NCBI GenBank assembly: GCA_003445035.1
Contig: DLVV01000368.1
Location: forward strand, 1 to 34,104
Reading direction: 5' to 3'
DNA length: 34,104 nucleotides
Source of the DNA: Planctomycetaceae bacterium
Lineage (GTDB): Bacteria > Planctomycetota > Planctomycetia > Planctomycetales > Planctomycetaceae
Shown here: one piece after another, positions 25,556 through 34,103 of the stretch
How the letters are laid out: the number at the start of each line of letters is the position of its first letter
Numbering within the stretch: position 1 is the stretch's first letter
The notes under the pieces: generated by a model
Databases searched by the model: none
Seen by the model: the letters and a program-made list of their open reading frames with translations, nothing else
Told to the model about the DNA's origin: nothing
Program-made: the position numbers and the translations under genes

Positions 25556-26989
25556 ATGGCCCGATACTACAAGTACCGTTCGCCCGAGGATGTCGAGACC
25601 GACGCCAGGTCACTGGGACTGGAGATCTCGACCTCCGGGGACTTCTCGGTACTGCTCACCCCCTGCACGATCGGTCCCCTGACAGCCAAGAACCGGCTGC
25701 TGGTGCAACCGATGGAGGGATGCGACGGGACACTCGAGGGAGCCCCCGACGAACTGACCGTGCGCCGGTACGAGCGTTTCGGAGACGGTGGCGCGGCTGT
25801 GGTCTGGGCCGAAGCGACCGCAATCGCCGAAGACGGACGGATGAACCCGCGACAGTTGTGGCTGGCCGACCATACCCAGCGGGCCATAGGCGAGATGATC
25901 GAGACGTGTCGCCGGAGTCATCGACAGGCCAACGGCACCGACCAGGGACTGCTGGTCGGACTGCAACTGACCCACTCGGGCCGCTACAGCCATCTCCGCC
26001 CGCAACTGGCCGTTCACGATCCGGTCCTCGATCCCCTGACCGTCGACCGCTCGACCGGAAAACCGATCGGGGACAACTGGCCGCTGCTCACCGACGACGA
26101 CCTCCAGCGAATCGAGGACCAGTACCTGGAGGCCGCCCGGCGGGCGGCAGCGATCGGGGTCGATTTCGTCGACATCAAGCAGTGCCATCGCTACCTGCTC
26201 AGTGAACTGCTGGCCGCCCGCACTCGTCCGGGTCGCTACGGAGGATCGTTGGAGAACCGCACGCGGCTGGTCCGCAACGTCGTCGGACGGATCCGTGACG
26301 AGCTTCCCGACCTGGTGGTCGTCACCCGCATGAACGCCTACGACGGCATCCCCTACCGGGGCGAAGGGAACGACTTCGTCGGGGTCCCCTGCCCTCACCG
26401 GTTGCCGCTGCAAACCGCCTTCGGCACCACCCCCGACGATCACCTCGGCCTGGCGCTCGACGAGCCGCTGGAAGTGGCCAGGACGCTGGCCGGGCTGGGC
26501 ATCGCCATGATCAACGTCTCGGCCGGAAACCCGTACTCGAATCCGCACGTCGTCCGACCGGCCGAGTTTCCTCCGATCGACGGCTACCACGCTCCCGAGC
26601 ATCCGCTGGTCGGAGTCGATCGCCAGTTTCGGCTGGCACGAGCCATCCAGCAGGCGGTCCCCGACGTGCCGGTCGTCGGCAGCGGCTACAGCTGGCTGCA
26701 GGACTACGCGCTGCACGCCGCGGCCGCCAACGTCGCCGGTGGGTCGGTGGCCCTGGTCGGCCTCGGCCGCGGAACGCTTTCACACCCCGACTTCGCACGG
26801 TCGCTGTCCGAAACCGGACAACTCAATCGCAAGCAGGTCTGCCGCACCTTCAGCTACTGCACCAACCTGATGCGGACCAAGGATCATCCGCTCGGACAGT
26901 TCCCCACCGGCTGTCCGCCCTTCGACAAGGAGACCTACGGACCGTTGTGGAAGGAGGCCGAACCGAAGCTGACCGGGAAAGCCGACTGA
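25556..26989 (+). CDS. Old-yellow-enzyme family NADH:flavin oxidoreductase
   Basis: This 477-residue FMN-dependent TIM-barrel protein carries GLQLTHSGRYS, DIKQCHRYLLSELL and RPGRYGGSLENRTRL, the standard FMN and substrate blocks of the OYE/2,4-dienoyl-CoA reductase group. The C-terminus has three cysteines (429, 435, 453: CRTFSYC and TGC) in a pattern that differs from the four-cysteine iron-sulfur motif of 2,4-dienoyl-CoA reductase, and there is no second flavin domain. It is therefore a shorter OYE whose partner and substrate are unknown. The ATG at 25556 begins MARYYKYRSPEDV; a GTG at 25517 is possible but weaker. Downstream is a structured intergenic region with a strong terminator. Confidence 0.85.
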   Translation: MARYYKYRSPEDVETDARSLGLEISTSGDFSVLLTPCTIGPLTAKNRLLVQPMEGCDGTLEGAPDELTVRRYERFGDGGAAVVWAEATAIAEDGRMNPRQLWLADHTQRAIGEMIETCRRSHRQANGTDQGLLVGLQLTHSGRYSHLRPQLAVHDPVLDPLTVDRSTGKPIGDNWPLLTDDDLQRIEDQYLEAARRAAAIGVDFVDIKQCHRYLLSELLAARTRPGRYGGSLENRTRLVRNVVGRIRDELPDLVVVTRMNAYDGIPYRGEGNDFVGVPCPHRLPLQTAFGTTPDDHLGLALDEPLEVARTLAGLGIAMINVSAGNPYSNPHVVRPAEFPPIDGYHAPEHPLVGVDRQFRLARAIQQAVPDVPVVGSGYSWLQDYALHAAAANVAGGSVALVGLGRGTLSHPDFARSLSETGQLNRKQVCRTFSYCTNLMRTKDHPLGQFPTGCPPFDKETYGPLWKEAEPKLTGKAD

Positions 26990-27040
26990 GCCGCACGCCG
27001 TGGTGTCATGCACGGTGCAACACACGCATAAAATCTCGCC

Positions 27041-27208
27041 GATTCCACTCATTCTGGATTTGACTCGAGAAGGCGAATCGGTCAAGACTCCGCTTATAAG
27101 GAAGTTCATTCGTGCGCCGGTCTTGGGCATCGATCTGCCGGCACTTTTCGTAATCCCCACCGCGCACTTCGCTCCCACCGGTTGCTTCGGCAGCCGGTGG
27201 GAGTTTTT
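27041..27208 (+). ncRNA. Candidate small RNA or leader RNA ending in a terminator
   Basis: A -10-like TAAAAT at 27029-27034 could start an RNA near 27041. Inside are three stem-loops: TTGAC-CGA with TCG-GTCAA at 27060-27086, GCCGG/CCGGC at 27116-27142 followed by TTTT, and the terminator at 27172-27203. CCGGT and GGG at 27117-27127 could instead pair with CCC-ACCGG of the terminator's left arm (27174-27181, 3-base bulge), which would compete with both hairpins as an antiterminator. I do not match it to any known RNA family. Whether it is an independent RNA or an attenuator for the following gene is open. No -35 is visible. Confidence 0.4.
27172..27208 (+). terminator. Strong intrinsic terminator with UUCG loop
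   Basis: CTCCCACCGG (27172-27181) pairs perfectly with CCGGTGGGAG (27194-27203). The inner bases extend the stem through a G-U pair and TGC/GCA to a C(UUCG)G tetraloop, giving a 14-bp stem followed directly by TTTTT. It reads on the plus strand only. Confidence 0.9.
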
Positions 27209-27299
27209 CGTTGGTCGGAACCGGGCAGGAGTTTCTTTCTCCGGTCGGTTAGGATGAGCCATCGGAACGCGAACGGTCATGACCGGGGAGATCTCACAG

Positions 27300-28424
27300 A
27301 TGGCCAACACGGCAGCGGACGGTAAGAAGACCTATCGAGTGGGCATCATCGGACGCACCGGCAAGGGCGGTTACGGGCATGCGCTGGATACCGCCTGGTC
27401 GGCGGTCCCCCAAACCCGTGTGGTCGCCGTCTCCGACGACAACAAAAGCGGCCTGGGAACGGCGGCACGAAAACTGAAGGTCAATCGCGCCTTCCTCGAC
27501 TACCGCAAGATGCTCGACGAGGCCAAGCCAGACATCGTGGCGATCTGTCCGCGGTGGGTCGACCAGCACGCGGCGATGGTGTTGGCAGCGGCCGAACGGG
27601 GAATCCACGTCTACATGGAGAAGCCGTTCTGCCGGACACTGGAGGAGGCCGACCGGATCGTGGCCACCTGCGAAAAAACCCATGCGAAGGTCCAGATCGC
27701 TCACCCGACACGCTTCTCGCCGATGATCGACACGATCCGCCGCCTGATCGCCGATGGTGCGATCGGCACGCTGCTGGAATTTCGCGGTCGCGGCAAGGAG
27801 GACCGGAGGGGCGGTGGTGAGGACCTGTGGGTCCTGGGTTCTCACGTCCTCGACATGATCCGTGCCATCCACGGGGCTCCCAGTTCGTGTTTTGCCCGCG
27901 TCGGCTGGAAGGGCCACGCGGTGACCGCCGACGACGTCTTCGACGGTCCCGAGGGCATCGGACCGTTGACCGGTGACAACCTGCAGGCGGTCTACCAGAT
28001 GAAGAACAACGTCACCGCCCACTTCGCCAGTGTCCGCAACCAGGCCGGAAACCCGCGACGGTACGGCCTGCAGATCTTCGGGTCCAAGGGCGTGATCGAA
28101 CTGATCGAAGGCACCCTGCCTCCGGTGCAGTTTCTGGGTGACCCGTCGTGGTCACCGGGCCGCAGCGGAGCCAAGTGGCAACACGTCTCTTCGGCCGGCA
28201 TCGGCAAACCCGAACCGCTGAAAGGCCCGCAGTACAAGGCCCGACACACGCTCGGCATTCTTGACCTGCTCGGAGCGATCCAGGACGGCCGCGAACCCAA
28301 GTGCGGGATGCTGGAAGGACGCGGGGTGGTCGAGATGATCGCGGCCTGTTTCGAATCCCACCGCGTCGGCGGCCCGGTCGGTCTTCCGTTGAAGTCGCGG
28401 GCCAACCCGTTGACGAGGTTCTAG
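27300..28424 (+). CDS. Gfo/Idh/MocA family oxidoreductase
   Basis: This 374-residue NAD(P)-dependent enzyme has the Rossmann loop YRVGIIGRTGKGGYGHALDTAW, AVSDD, the catalytic EKP lysine in YMEKPFCRTLEEAD and a C-terminal GGGEDLWVLGSHVLDMIRA, which carries the DxGxH-like histidine. Family members act on sugars, inositols or their derivatives, and many planctomycete genomes carry dozens. It is more canonical than the other Gfo-type gene in this window. The ATG at 27300 has GGGGAG nine bases upstream; an ATG at 27279 is possible. It is preceded by the structured region and terminator, so it has its own transcription or is read through from it. Substrate unknown. Confidence 0.87.
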   Translation: MANTAADGKKTYRVGIIGRTGKGGYGHALDTAWSAVPQTRVVAVSDDNKSGLGTAARKLKVNRAFLDYRKMLDEAKPDIVAICPRWVDQHAAMVLAAAERGIHVYMEKPFCRTLEEADRIVATCEKTHAKVQIAHPTRFSPMIDTIRRLIADGAIGTLLEFRGRGKEDRRGGGEDLWVLGSHVLDMIRAIHGAPSSCFARVGWKGHAVTADDVFDGPEGIGPLTGDNLQAVYQMKNNVTAHFASVRNQAGNPRRYGLQIFGSKGVIELIEGTLPPVQFLGDPSWSPGRSGAKWQHVSSAGIGKPEPLKGPQYKARHTLGILDLLGAIQDGREPKCGMLEGRGVVEMIAACFESHRVGGPVGLPLKSRANPLTRF

Positions 28425-28456
28425 CCGCAACCACGGTCTCCACGAGGCCGAATACG

Positions 28457-28498
28457 GTGATTTTCATCGGTTGCAAATTCCCGACCAGTTGGTATTTA
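28457..28498 (+). promoter_or_regulatory. Candidate frd promoter with FNR-like half-symmetric site
   Basis: TTGCAA (28471-28476) and TATTTA (28493-28498) are 16 bases apart in the most AT-rich part of the region upstream of frdA. Directly before the -35, GTGAT-TTTC-ATCGG (28457-28470) matches seven of ten positions of the FNR consensus TTGAT-N4-ATCAA. Both matches are weak alone. The combination upstream of a fumarate reductase operon is suggestive only. Confidence 0.3.
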
Positions 28499-28568
28499 TG
28501 GAGGCGCCTCGCCCGGCCCGCCAACATCCGGTGATCAAACAGGCGGGCCAAGCGGCCAGGGAGCGATT

Positions 28569-30332
28569 TTGACAGAAATTATTGAACACGATGTCCTGAT
28601 CGTCGGAGGCGGTGGTGCCGGTCTCCGTGCAGCGATCGCGATCGCCGAAGCCGACCCGAGCCTGTCGATCGCGGTGGTCTCGAAGGTCTACCCGATGCGG
28701 AGCCACACGGTTTCAGCCGAGGGTGGTGCCGCGGCGGTGATCAGGCCCGAGGACAGCCTCGAAGACCACATCTACGACACGATCAGTGGAGCCGATTGGC
28801 TGGCCGACCAGGACGCGGTCGAAGCGTTTGTCAACGAGGCACCCCGTGAGATGACCCAGTTGGAACACTGGGGCTGCCCGTGGAGCCGCAATCCCGACGG
28901 CACGGTCGCGGTCAGGCCGTTCGGCGGAATGAAGATCGAGCGGACGTGGTTTGCCGCCGACAAGACCGGCTTCCACATGCTGCACGCGCTGTTTCAGACC
29001 TCGCTGAAATACGAACCGGTCAAGCGGTACGACGAGTGGTTTGCGACGCAACTGCTCGTCGAAGACGGACGCTGTGTGGGAGTGACCGCGATCGAGTTGA
29101 GGACCGGACAGGTGCGAGGCATCGTCGCCGGAGCGGTGATCATCTGCACCGGAGGAGCCGGACGACTGTGGCCCTTCACGACCAACGCTGCGATCAAGAC
29201 CGGCGACGGGATGGCGATGGCCTATCGAGCCGGGATCGCCCTGAAGGACATGGAGTTCGTGCAGTACCACCCGACCGGACTGCCCGGCACCGGGATCCTG
29301 ATCACCGAGGCTTCGCGTGGTGAAGGCGGCGTCCTGATCAACAAGGACGGCCACCGCTACCTGCAGGACTACGACCTCGGGAAGCCGCTGGACGTCAGCG
29401 ATCCCGAACACCCCCAGAAGCGGACGATGGAACTGGGGCCGCGCGACAAGCTCTCGCAGTGCTTCATCAAGGAACAGCAGGCGGGGCGGACGTTCGAGGG
29501 AGAATACGGACACTACGTGCACCTGGATGTCACGCATCTGGGTGAAAAGAAAATCAACAAGAAAATCCCCTTCGTCCGCGAATTGGCCCGCAACTACGTC
29601 GGGATCGACCCGGTCTACGACCCGATCCCGGTCCGACCCGTATTGCACTATGTGATGGGCGGAATCCACACCGATATCAACGGGGCCACCTCGATGCCGG
29701 GGCTGTTTGCGGTGGGCGAATGTGCCTGCGTGAACATCAACGGCGCCAACCGCCTGGGTTCCAACTCGCTGACCGAACTGCTCGTCTTCGGGGCCCGCGC
29801 CGGACAGGAGGCCGTCAATTTCGCTGCCGCCCAATCCAAGCCACAGACCGGACCTCTCGAAGCCCAGGTCCGCGACGAACAGCAACGGATCGCCGGCCAG
29901 TTCATCAACAAGACCGGTGGAACCGAACGCCTGGTGACGCTGCGGACGGAAATGAACGAGGCGATGGAAAGCGGAGTGGGGATCTACCGGGACGCCGCGG
30001 GAACCCAGGCCGCCTGCGACAAGATGGCCGAGCTCCAGGATCGTTTCCAGCACGTCTCGCTTGATGACCACAGCCTCAGCTTCAATACGGAATTGACGGC
30101 CGCGCTGGAACTCGAGAACATGCTCGACATCGCCCGGGCTTCGTCGCTCGCGGCGAATGTCCGCCAGGAATCCCGGGGCGCCCACCAACGGACCGACTTC
30201 CCGCCGCCGCGAGATGACGACAACTGGCTGAAACACTCGCTCGCGTTTCGCACCGATGACGGACCTCGCATCGAACACCTCGACGTGACCATCACCCGCT
30301 GGCCCCCCGCCAAGCGAACCTACGGTTCCTGA
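28569..30332 (+). CDS. frdA: Fumarate reductase flavoprotein subunit
   Basis: This is the 587-residue catalytic subunit that interconverts fumarate and succinate with a covalently bound FAD. Visible features are [17 protein letters not shown] (8-24), the FAD-linking His46 in [42 protein letters not shown] with the active-site region, [13 protein letters not shown] and [25 protein letters not shown], then [15 protein letters not shown]. Similarity to E. coli FrdA is high over the full length, a little shorter at the C-terminus. Translation starts at a TTG at 28569 with AGGGAG upstream; no ATG fits the conserved N-terminus. It is first of four genes in frd order. The complex faces the cytoplasm on the inner membrane. 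Confidence 0.95.
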   Translation: MTEIIEHDVLIVGGGGAGLRAAIAIAEADPSLSIAVVSKVYPMRSHTVSAEGGAAAVIRPEDSLEDHIYDTISGADWLADQDAVEAFVNEAPREMTQLEHWGCPWSRNPDGTVAVRPFGGMKIERTWFAADKTGFHMLHALFQTSLKYEPVKRYDEWFATQLLVEDGRCVGVTAIELRTGQVRGIVAGAVIICTGGAGRLWPFTTNAAIKTGDGMAMAYRAGIALKDMEFVQYHPTGLPGTGILITEASRGEGGVLINKDGHRYLQDYDLGKPLDVSDPEHPQKRTMELGPRDKLSQCFIKEQQAGRTFEGEYGHYVHLDVTHLGEKKINKKIPFVRELARNYVGIDPVYDPIPVRPVLHYVMGGIHTDINGATSMPGLFAVGECACVNINGANRLGSNSLTELLVFGARAGQEAVNFAAAQSKPQTGPLEAQVRDEQQRIAGQFINKTGGTERLVTLRTEMNEAMESGVGIYRDAAGTQAACDKMAELQDRFQHVSLDDHSLSFNTELTAALELENMLDIARASSLAANVRQESRGAHQRTDFPPPRDDDNWLKHSLAFRTDDGPRIEHLDVTITRWPPAKRTYGS

Positions 30333-30365
30333 TCCTTTTCGGCCCTGCCGCCAACCCGGTTTCCC

Positions 30366-31115
30366 ATGCCAGACGAAAAAATCACTCTGGAAATCCTCCG
30401 GTACCACCCGGAAACCGACGAGGAACCCAGTTTTCAAACGTTCGAGGTGCCCTACCACGAAGACTGGGTCGTCCTGGACGCGATCAACTGGATCAAGGAG
30501 CACGTCGACGGCACGCTGACTTACCGCTGGAGCTGCCGGATGGGTGTCTGCGGCAGTTGCGGCATGATGGTCAACGGCACGCCGCGGCTGACCTGCGCCG
30601 TCTTCCTCAACGAATTTCATCCCGAGCCGATCAAGATCGAGCCGCTGGCGTATTTCCCCGTCGAGCGGGACCTGGTCACCGTGATGGACTCCTTCATGGA
30701 GAAGCTCCAGAGCGTCAAGCCGTGGTTGATTCGCAACGAGGATGAGGAGAAGCCGCTGGAGGAAGGCGAGTACCTGCAGTCTCCGGCCGAATTGGCCAGT
30801 TACAAGCAGTTCTCGATGTGCATCAACTGCATGCTCTGCTACGCCGCCTGCCCGGTCACGGGGCTCGAATCCGAATTCGTCGGGCCGGCTGCGATTGCCC
30901 TGGGCATGAGGTACAACCGCGACTCGCGAGACCAGGGCCGTGAACAGCGGCAGGAAGTGATCGCCAGCCACGACGCGATCTGGAACTGCACCTTCGTCGG
31001 AGAATGCTCGGTCGTCTGTCCCAAGGATGTCGACCCCGCCGGGGCGATCCAGCAGGCCAAGGTCGAGAGCACCATCGATTGGTACACCTCGCTGTTGCCG
31101 TGGACCAAGAAATGA
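30366..31115 (+). CDS. frdB: Fumarate reductase iron-sulfur subunit
   Basis: This 249-residue electron-transfer subunit carries three clusters. The 2Fe-2S ligands are Cys57, Cys62, Cys65 and Cys77, identical in number to E. coli FrdB. The 4Fe-4S ligands are Cys152, Cys155, Cys158 and Cys162 (CINCMLCYAACPV). The 3Fe-4S ligands are Cys208, Cys214 and Cys218 (CTFVGECSVVCPK). The protein passes electrons between quinol in FrdC/FrdD and FAD in FrdA. The ATG at 30366 has no ribosome site and lies 33 bases after frdA. Its TGA overlaps the frdC ATG (ATGA at 31112-31115), showing tight translational coupling. The call is secure. Confidence 0.96.
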   Translation: MPDEKITLEILRYHPETDEEPSFQTFEVPYHEDWVVLDAINWIKEHVDGTLTYRWSCRMGVCGSCGMMVNGTPRLTCAVFLNEFHPEPIKIEPLAYFPVERDLVTVMDSFMEKLQSVKPWLIRNEDEEKPLEEGEYLQSPAELASYKQFSMCINCMLCYAACPVTGLESEFVGPAAIALGMRYNRDSRDQGREQRQEVIASHDAIWNCTFVGECSVVCPKDVDPAGAIQQAKVESTIDWYTSLLPWTKK

Positions 31116-31495
31116 GCAAGCCCTACACGCCACCGATGCCGCTGACATGGTGGAACAAGAACACCGCCTATCGGCTCTTCATGCTGCGAGAGCTCTCGAG
31201 CGTTTTCGTGGCGCTGTTCGTGCTCGAACTGCTCTGCTTCGTCTCCCAGGTCGGGCAGGGCGAAGAGGCGATGGACCAGTTCATCAAGTCGCTCGACAAT
31301 CCGCTCTACCTGCTTTACCACGTCATCGTGCTGGCGTTCGCTCTCCTGCACAGCATCACGTGGTTCAATCTCACTCCCAAGGTGATGGTCATCCGTCTCG
31401 GCGAGGAAAAGGTCCCCGACGTCCTGGTGGCCGGCTCCAACTACGTGGCCTGCCTGGTTGTCTCGTTGCTGCTCTGGTGGATCGTCAAGGGCTAA
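31112..31495 (+). CDS. frdC: Fumarate reductase membrane subunit C
   Basis: This is a 127-residue protein with three hydrophobic helices (about 28-47, 66-86, 105-124), one of the two small anchors that bind menaquinol in type D enzymes. The segments SKPYTPPMPLTWW, YRLFMLRELSSVF (Glu27, matching the quinol-site Glu of E. coli FrdC) and LAFALLHSITWFNLTPK closely follow E. coli FrdC. Type D enzymes lack haem, in line with the absence of paired axial histidines. The start overlaps the frdB stop. The presence of a separate C and D gene, not a single five-helix subunit, sets this apart from the SdhC (type B) complexes usual in many phyla. Confidence 0.92.
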   Translation: MSKPYTPPMPLTWWNKNTAYRLFMLRELSSVFVALFVLELLCFVSQVGQGEEAMDQFIKSLDNPLYLLYHVIVLAFALLHSITWFNLTPKVMVIRLGEEKVPDVLVAGSNYVACLVVSLLLWWIVKG

Positions 31496-31504
31496 GTGCA
31501 CAAC

Positions 31505-31843
31505 ATGGCCAAGTCAAACGAACCCATTGTCTGGTCGCTGTTCTCCGCCGGCGGAGTCCTGACAGCGTTGGCCGCCCCGGCACTGATCGTGCTGCTGGGA
31601 TTCGCCATTCCACTGGGCTGGATCACCCCGTCGTTCGAACACGTCGATGGCCTTGTCGGGCACTGGCTGACCAAGCTGTTCGTGGTGGCCCTGGTCTCGC
31701 TGGGACTGTTCCATTGGGCCCATCGCTTCCGTTTCACGCTGATCGACATTGGGCTGAAATCGCTGGACACCCTGATCACGGTCGCCTGTTACGGCGGGGC
31801 CATCGTCGGCACCGGTGTCGCCGTTTACGTCGTCTGGCTCTAG
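31505..31843 (+). CDS. frdD: Fumarate reductase membrane subunit D
   Basis: This 112-residue protein has three hydrophobic helices (about 13-36, 54-71, 86-110) and the E. coli FrdD-like start [23 protein letters not shown]. It completes the membrane anchor with Frd[15 protein letters not shown] corresponds to the His/Arg-rich loop of E. coli FrdD. The ATG at 31505 is nine bases after the frdC stop; a GTG at 31496 would add three residues and has AAGGG closer to it. It is the last frd gene; the STAS gene starts 49 bases later. Confidence 0.9.
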   Translation: MAKSNEPIVWSLFSAGGVLTALAAPALIVLLGFAIPLGWITPSFEHVDGLVGHWLTKLFVVALVSLGLFHWAHRFRFTLIDIGLKSLDTLITVACYGGAIVGTGVAVYVVWL

Positions 31844-31892
31844 GCGGTACAAGCGACGGATCGACAGATGCTCTGTTCATGAGGTGCTCGGT

Positions 31893-32258
31893 GTGAGCGA
31901 TTCCACGAAGGACTTCCAGATCAAGTGGCACGGCAGCACGCTGATCGTCATTCCCAGTGGTGACATCGAGTCGATGAAGTGGGACCTGGTCGAGCAGGCT
32001 GCCGATGTCGTGATGGAGCCGCTCGAGGAAACCGACGTGCCGCTGGTGATTTTCGATCTCAGCGCCGTCGATTACTTCGGTAGCGTCTTCCTCTCGTTGA
32101 TGCTTCGCTGCCACAAGGCGGTCAAGCCAAAGGGAGGAGAACTGGTGTTGTGCGGAGCCAGTCCGATGGCCAGCGAACTGCTTCAAGTCACCGCATTGGA
32201 TACGCTCTGGGCGATCTATTCGACCCGTGAAGAAGCGATCGAGGCACTGGCCGGCTAG
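31893..32258 (+). CDS. STAS-domain anti-anti-sigma factor-like protein
   Basis: This is a 121-residue single-domain protein. The STAS fold is shown by [31 protein letters not shown] and the following GGELVLCG and [15 protein letters not shown]. Ser64 in DYFGS is at the position phosphorylated in SpoIIAA-type antagonists. Such proteins bind anti-sigma kinases or take part in stressosome-like switches. No kinase or sigma factor lies nearby, so its partner is elsewhere. I use the GTG at 31893 with GAGGTG six bases upstream, because upstream sequence in this frame does not fit the family. The next gene starts nine bases later, so they are co-transcribed. Confidence 0.85.
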   Translation: MSDSTKDFQIKWHGSTLIVIPSGDIESMKWDLVEQAADVVMEPLEETDVPLVIFDLSAVDYFGSVFLSLMLRCHKAVKPKGGELVLCGASPMASELLQVTALDTLWAIYSTREEAIEALAG

Positions 32259-32266
32259 AGGAGGCC

Positions 32267-33313
32267 ATGGCGAAAAAACGACGACGGGCGGCGCCCGACC
32301 TGTCCGAATCGGATGTGATGTTCACCGAGCACGACTCGGTGCTGACGCGGCATCCGACGTTGATCGATCAGATCAAGCAGACCGCCGACGGGCTCAAGCA
32401 GGACAAGACATCCCGCGGCGACCTGAAGATCCTCAGCCGCGCCCTCCGCGAGCTGCGCTACGCGTTCAAGGTCTTCGCCCCCTTTCGCCGCCAGCGAAAG
32501 GTCAGTGTCTTCGGCAGCGCCCGCACCCCCCACGATGACCCCACCTACCTGCAGTCGGTCGACTTCGGACGGAGGATGGCCGAGGAGGGCTGGATGGTGC
32601 TGACCGGGGCGGGCGGCGGCATCATGGAGGGAGCCCACGAGGGCTGCGGCCGAACCCGGGCCATGGGCGCCAACATCCTGCTCCCCTTCGAACAGGAGGC
32701 CAACCCGGTCATCGCCGGCGACCGCAAGCTGGTCAACTTCAAGTACTTCTTCACCCGCAAGCTGATGTTCATCAAGGAGGTGCACGCGGTGGTGCTGTTC
32801 CCCGGCGGGTTCGGCACACAGGACGAGGCCTTCGAAACTCTGACCCTGGTCCAAACCGGCAAGCGGGACCTGATGCCGATCGTACTGATCGATCCCCCCG
32901 GCAGCAGCTACTGGAGCCAATGGCTCGACTTCGTCCGCGACCAGCTCTTCGATCGTGAACTCATCTCCCCGGAGGACCTCTCGCTGTTCACGCTGACCAA
33001 CAGCGTCGAGGAGGCGACCGAAGAGATCATGACCTTCTACAGCGTGTACAACAGCATGAGATACGTCAGCGGCAAGCTGGTGCTGCGGCTGCACTTCACT
33101 CCCGACGACGACTTCATCGAACGTCTCAACGACGAATTCAGTGACATCGTCGAGAAGGGCCGGATCGAGATGACCCAGATGCATCGGCTCGAGTCCGACG
33201 ACAGGCACCTCCGCCACCTGCCCAGGCTGGCCTTCCACTTCAACCGCAGAAGCGCCGGACGACTCCGGCAGATGGTCGACCTGATCAACGACTCCCTGGG
33301 CGTGATCGAGTAG
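32267..33313 (+). CDS. LOG family protein (lysine-decarboxylase-like, PGGxGTxxE)
   Basis: This 348-residue protein has the nucleotide-binding fold of the LOG family: [10 protein letters not shown] (79-88), [17 protein letters not shown] (110-126) and the diagnostic PGGFGTQDE (179-187). Members cleave nucleotide 5'-monophosphates (cytokinin riboside phosphate phosphoribohydrolase or related), and the old lysine decarboxylase label is not supported. It is longer than the 190-residue LOG enzymes, with an N-terminal helical extension (1-75) and a C-terminal extension (from about 270). The ATG at 32267 has a strong GAGGAGG. It follows the STAS gene by nine bases. Its last 29 bases overlap the convergent LRR gene. 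Confidence 0.85.
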   Translation: MAKKRRRAAPDLSESDVMFTEHDSVLTRHPTLIDQIKQTADGLKQDKTSRGDLKILSRALRELRYAFKVFAPFRRQRKVSVFGSARTPHDDPTYLQSVDFGRRMAEEGWMVLTGAGGGIMEGAHEGCGRTRAMGANILLPFEQEANPVIAGDRKLVNFKYFFTRKLMFIKEVHAVVLFPGGFGTQDEAFETLTLVQTGKRDLMPIVLIDPPGSSYWSQWLDFVRDQLFDRELISPEDLSLFTLTNSVEEATEEIMTFYSVYNSMRYVSGKLVLRLHFTPDDDFIERLNDEFSDIVEKGRIEMTQMHRLESDDRHLRHLPRLAFHFNRRSAGRLRQMVDLINDSLGVIE

Positions 33314-34103
33314 CCTTCGAATCGGCGTCCTCGACTCCCCCGGGCCGCTCGCGACCGTCGTAGACCAGGCAGGACGGGCGGGCCGTCCGCCATTTCGCCA
33401 CGGCCTCCGGCGGGATCTTCGTCCCCACGACGAACGCACTCCGCAGGGTCTCGAACTTCGACAGGGACCCGGCCGCGGCCGGGCCGAGCCCGGTGTGGTT
33501 GACGTTGAGCATTTCCAGCTCGTTCTCGACCGGCCAGCCGGTGACCACATTGTCGGTCACGCCCGTGCGGTCGAGGTACAGTCGCTTGAACCGATCCGAG
33601 GTCAACAGCCGGCCGAGCCCCTGTCCGGTCAGGCCAGGCGTGTCTCCCACGTTGAGTGATTCGAGCGTACCCATCCTCGCCAGGGACTCGAAGCAGCCGT
33701 CGGTCAGTTTCCCCCCCCGCACAGCCAGCACTCTCAATTTCGGCAACCCGGCCAAACGACCGACCAGGGAATCGTCGACATCCGGGCAGTTCCAGAGGCG
33801 GACCTGCTCGAGAGTCTCCAGCCCGGCCAGCTTCACACCGTTCTCTGCGCCGACCGGACCATCCTCCAGAGACGCCACCACCGCCTCCTCGAACCCATTG
33901 GTCTCCACGGTCCACCCCGCTTCCCGGAGCGATTCGATCGCCGCCGCCTGCCGCCGCGCCGCCTGGCTGGGCAGCAATTCTCCAACAACGACCTCCGCCG
34001 CCGGACTTGTCTCCGAAGGCCTCGTCGACCGGCCCACACCCCCGGGATCGACCGGATCCGTCTCACAACCGCCGGCCAGCACCAGCACGCACGACACGAG
34101 CAT
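33285..34103 (-). CDS. Leucine-rich-repeat lipoprotein, possibly cut at the window edge
   Basis: The visible frame is 272 residues and starts at the very edge of the window, so the true start may lie outside. It begins [16 protein letters not shown], with a lipobox-like LAGGC, giving a lipoprotein anchored in a membrane. Without a basic residue before the hydrophobic run, an upstream start is likely. Residues about 90-235 contain LRR-like units of the form [31 protein letters not shown] and [16 protein letters not shown], of the cysteine-containing type common in Planctomycetes. These bind proteins; the partner is unknown. The gene is convergent with the LOG gene and overlaps it by 29 bases. 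Confidence 0.75.
   Translation of the reverse strand: MLVSCVLVLAGGCETDPVDPGGVGRSTRPSETSPAAEVVVGELLPSQAARRQAAAIESLREAGWTVETNGFEEAVVASLEDGPVGAENGVKLAGLETLEQVRLWNCPDVDDSLVGRLAGLPKLRVLAVRGGKLTDGCFESLARMGTLESLNVGDTPGLTGQGLGRLLTSDRFKRLYLDRTGVTDNVVTGWPVENELEMLNVNHTGLGPAAAGSLSKFETLRSAFVVGTKIPPEAVAKWRTARPSCLVYDGRERPGGVEDADSKATRSRPGSR

Larger units (their letters stand above)
26990..27299. other. Structured intergenic region between OYE and Gfo/Idh/MocA genes
   Basis: These 310 bases hold no supportable protein gene. Base composition is clearly less GC-rich than the flanks between about 27005 and 27110. The region contains a candidate structured RNA and a strong terminator, listed separately. The remaining 90 bases before the next gene contain its ribosome site (GGGGAG). 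Confidence 0.7.

Noticed and set aside
27060..27125. tRNA-like sequence in the intergenic region
   Set aside because: The apparent T-loop (GTTCATTC) lacks the invariant A at position 58 and no matching acceptor stem can be formed.
28713..31148. 811-codon open frame on the minus strand opposite frdA and frdB
   Set aside because: It is a shadow of strongly conserved frd genes; its length follows from GC-rich third positions.
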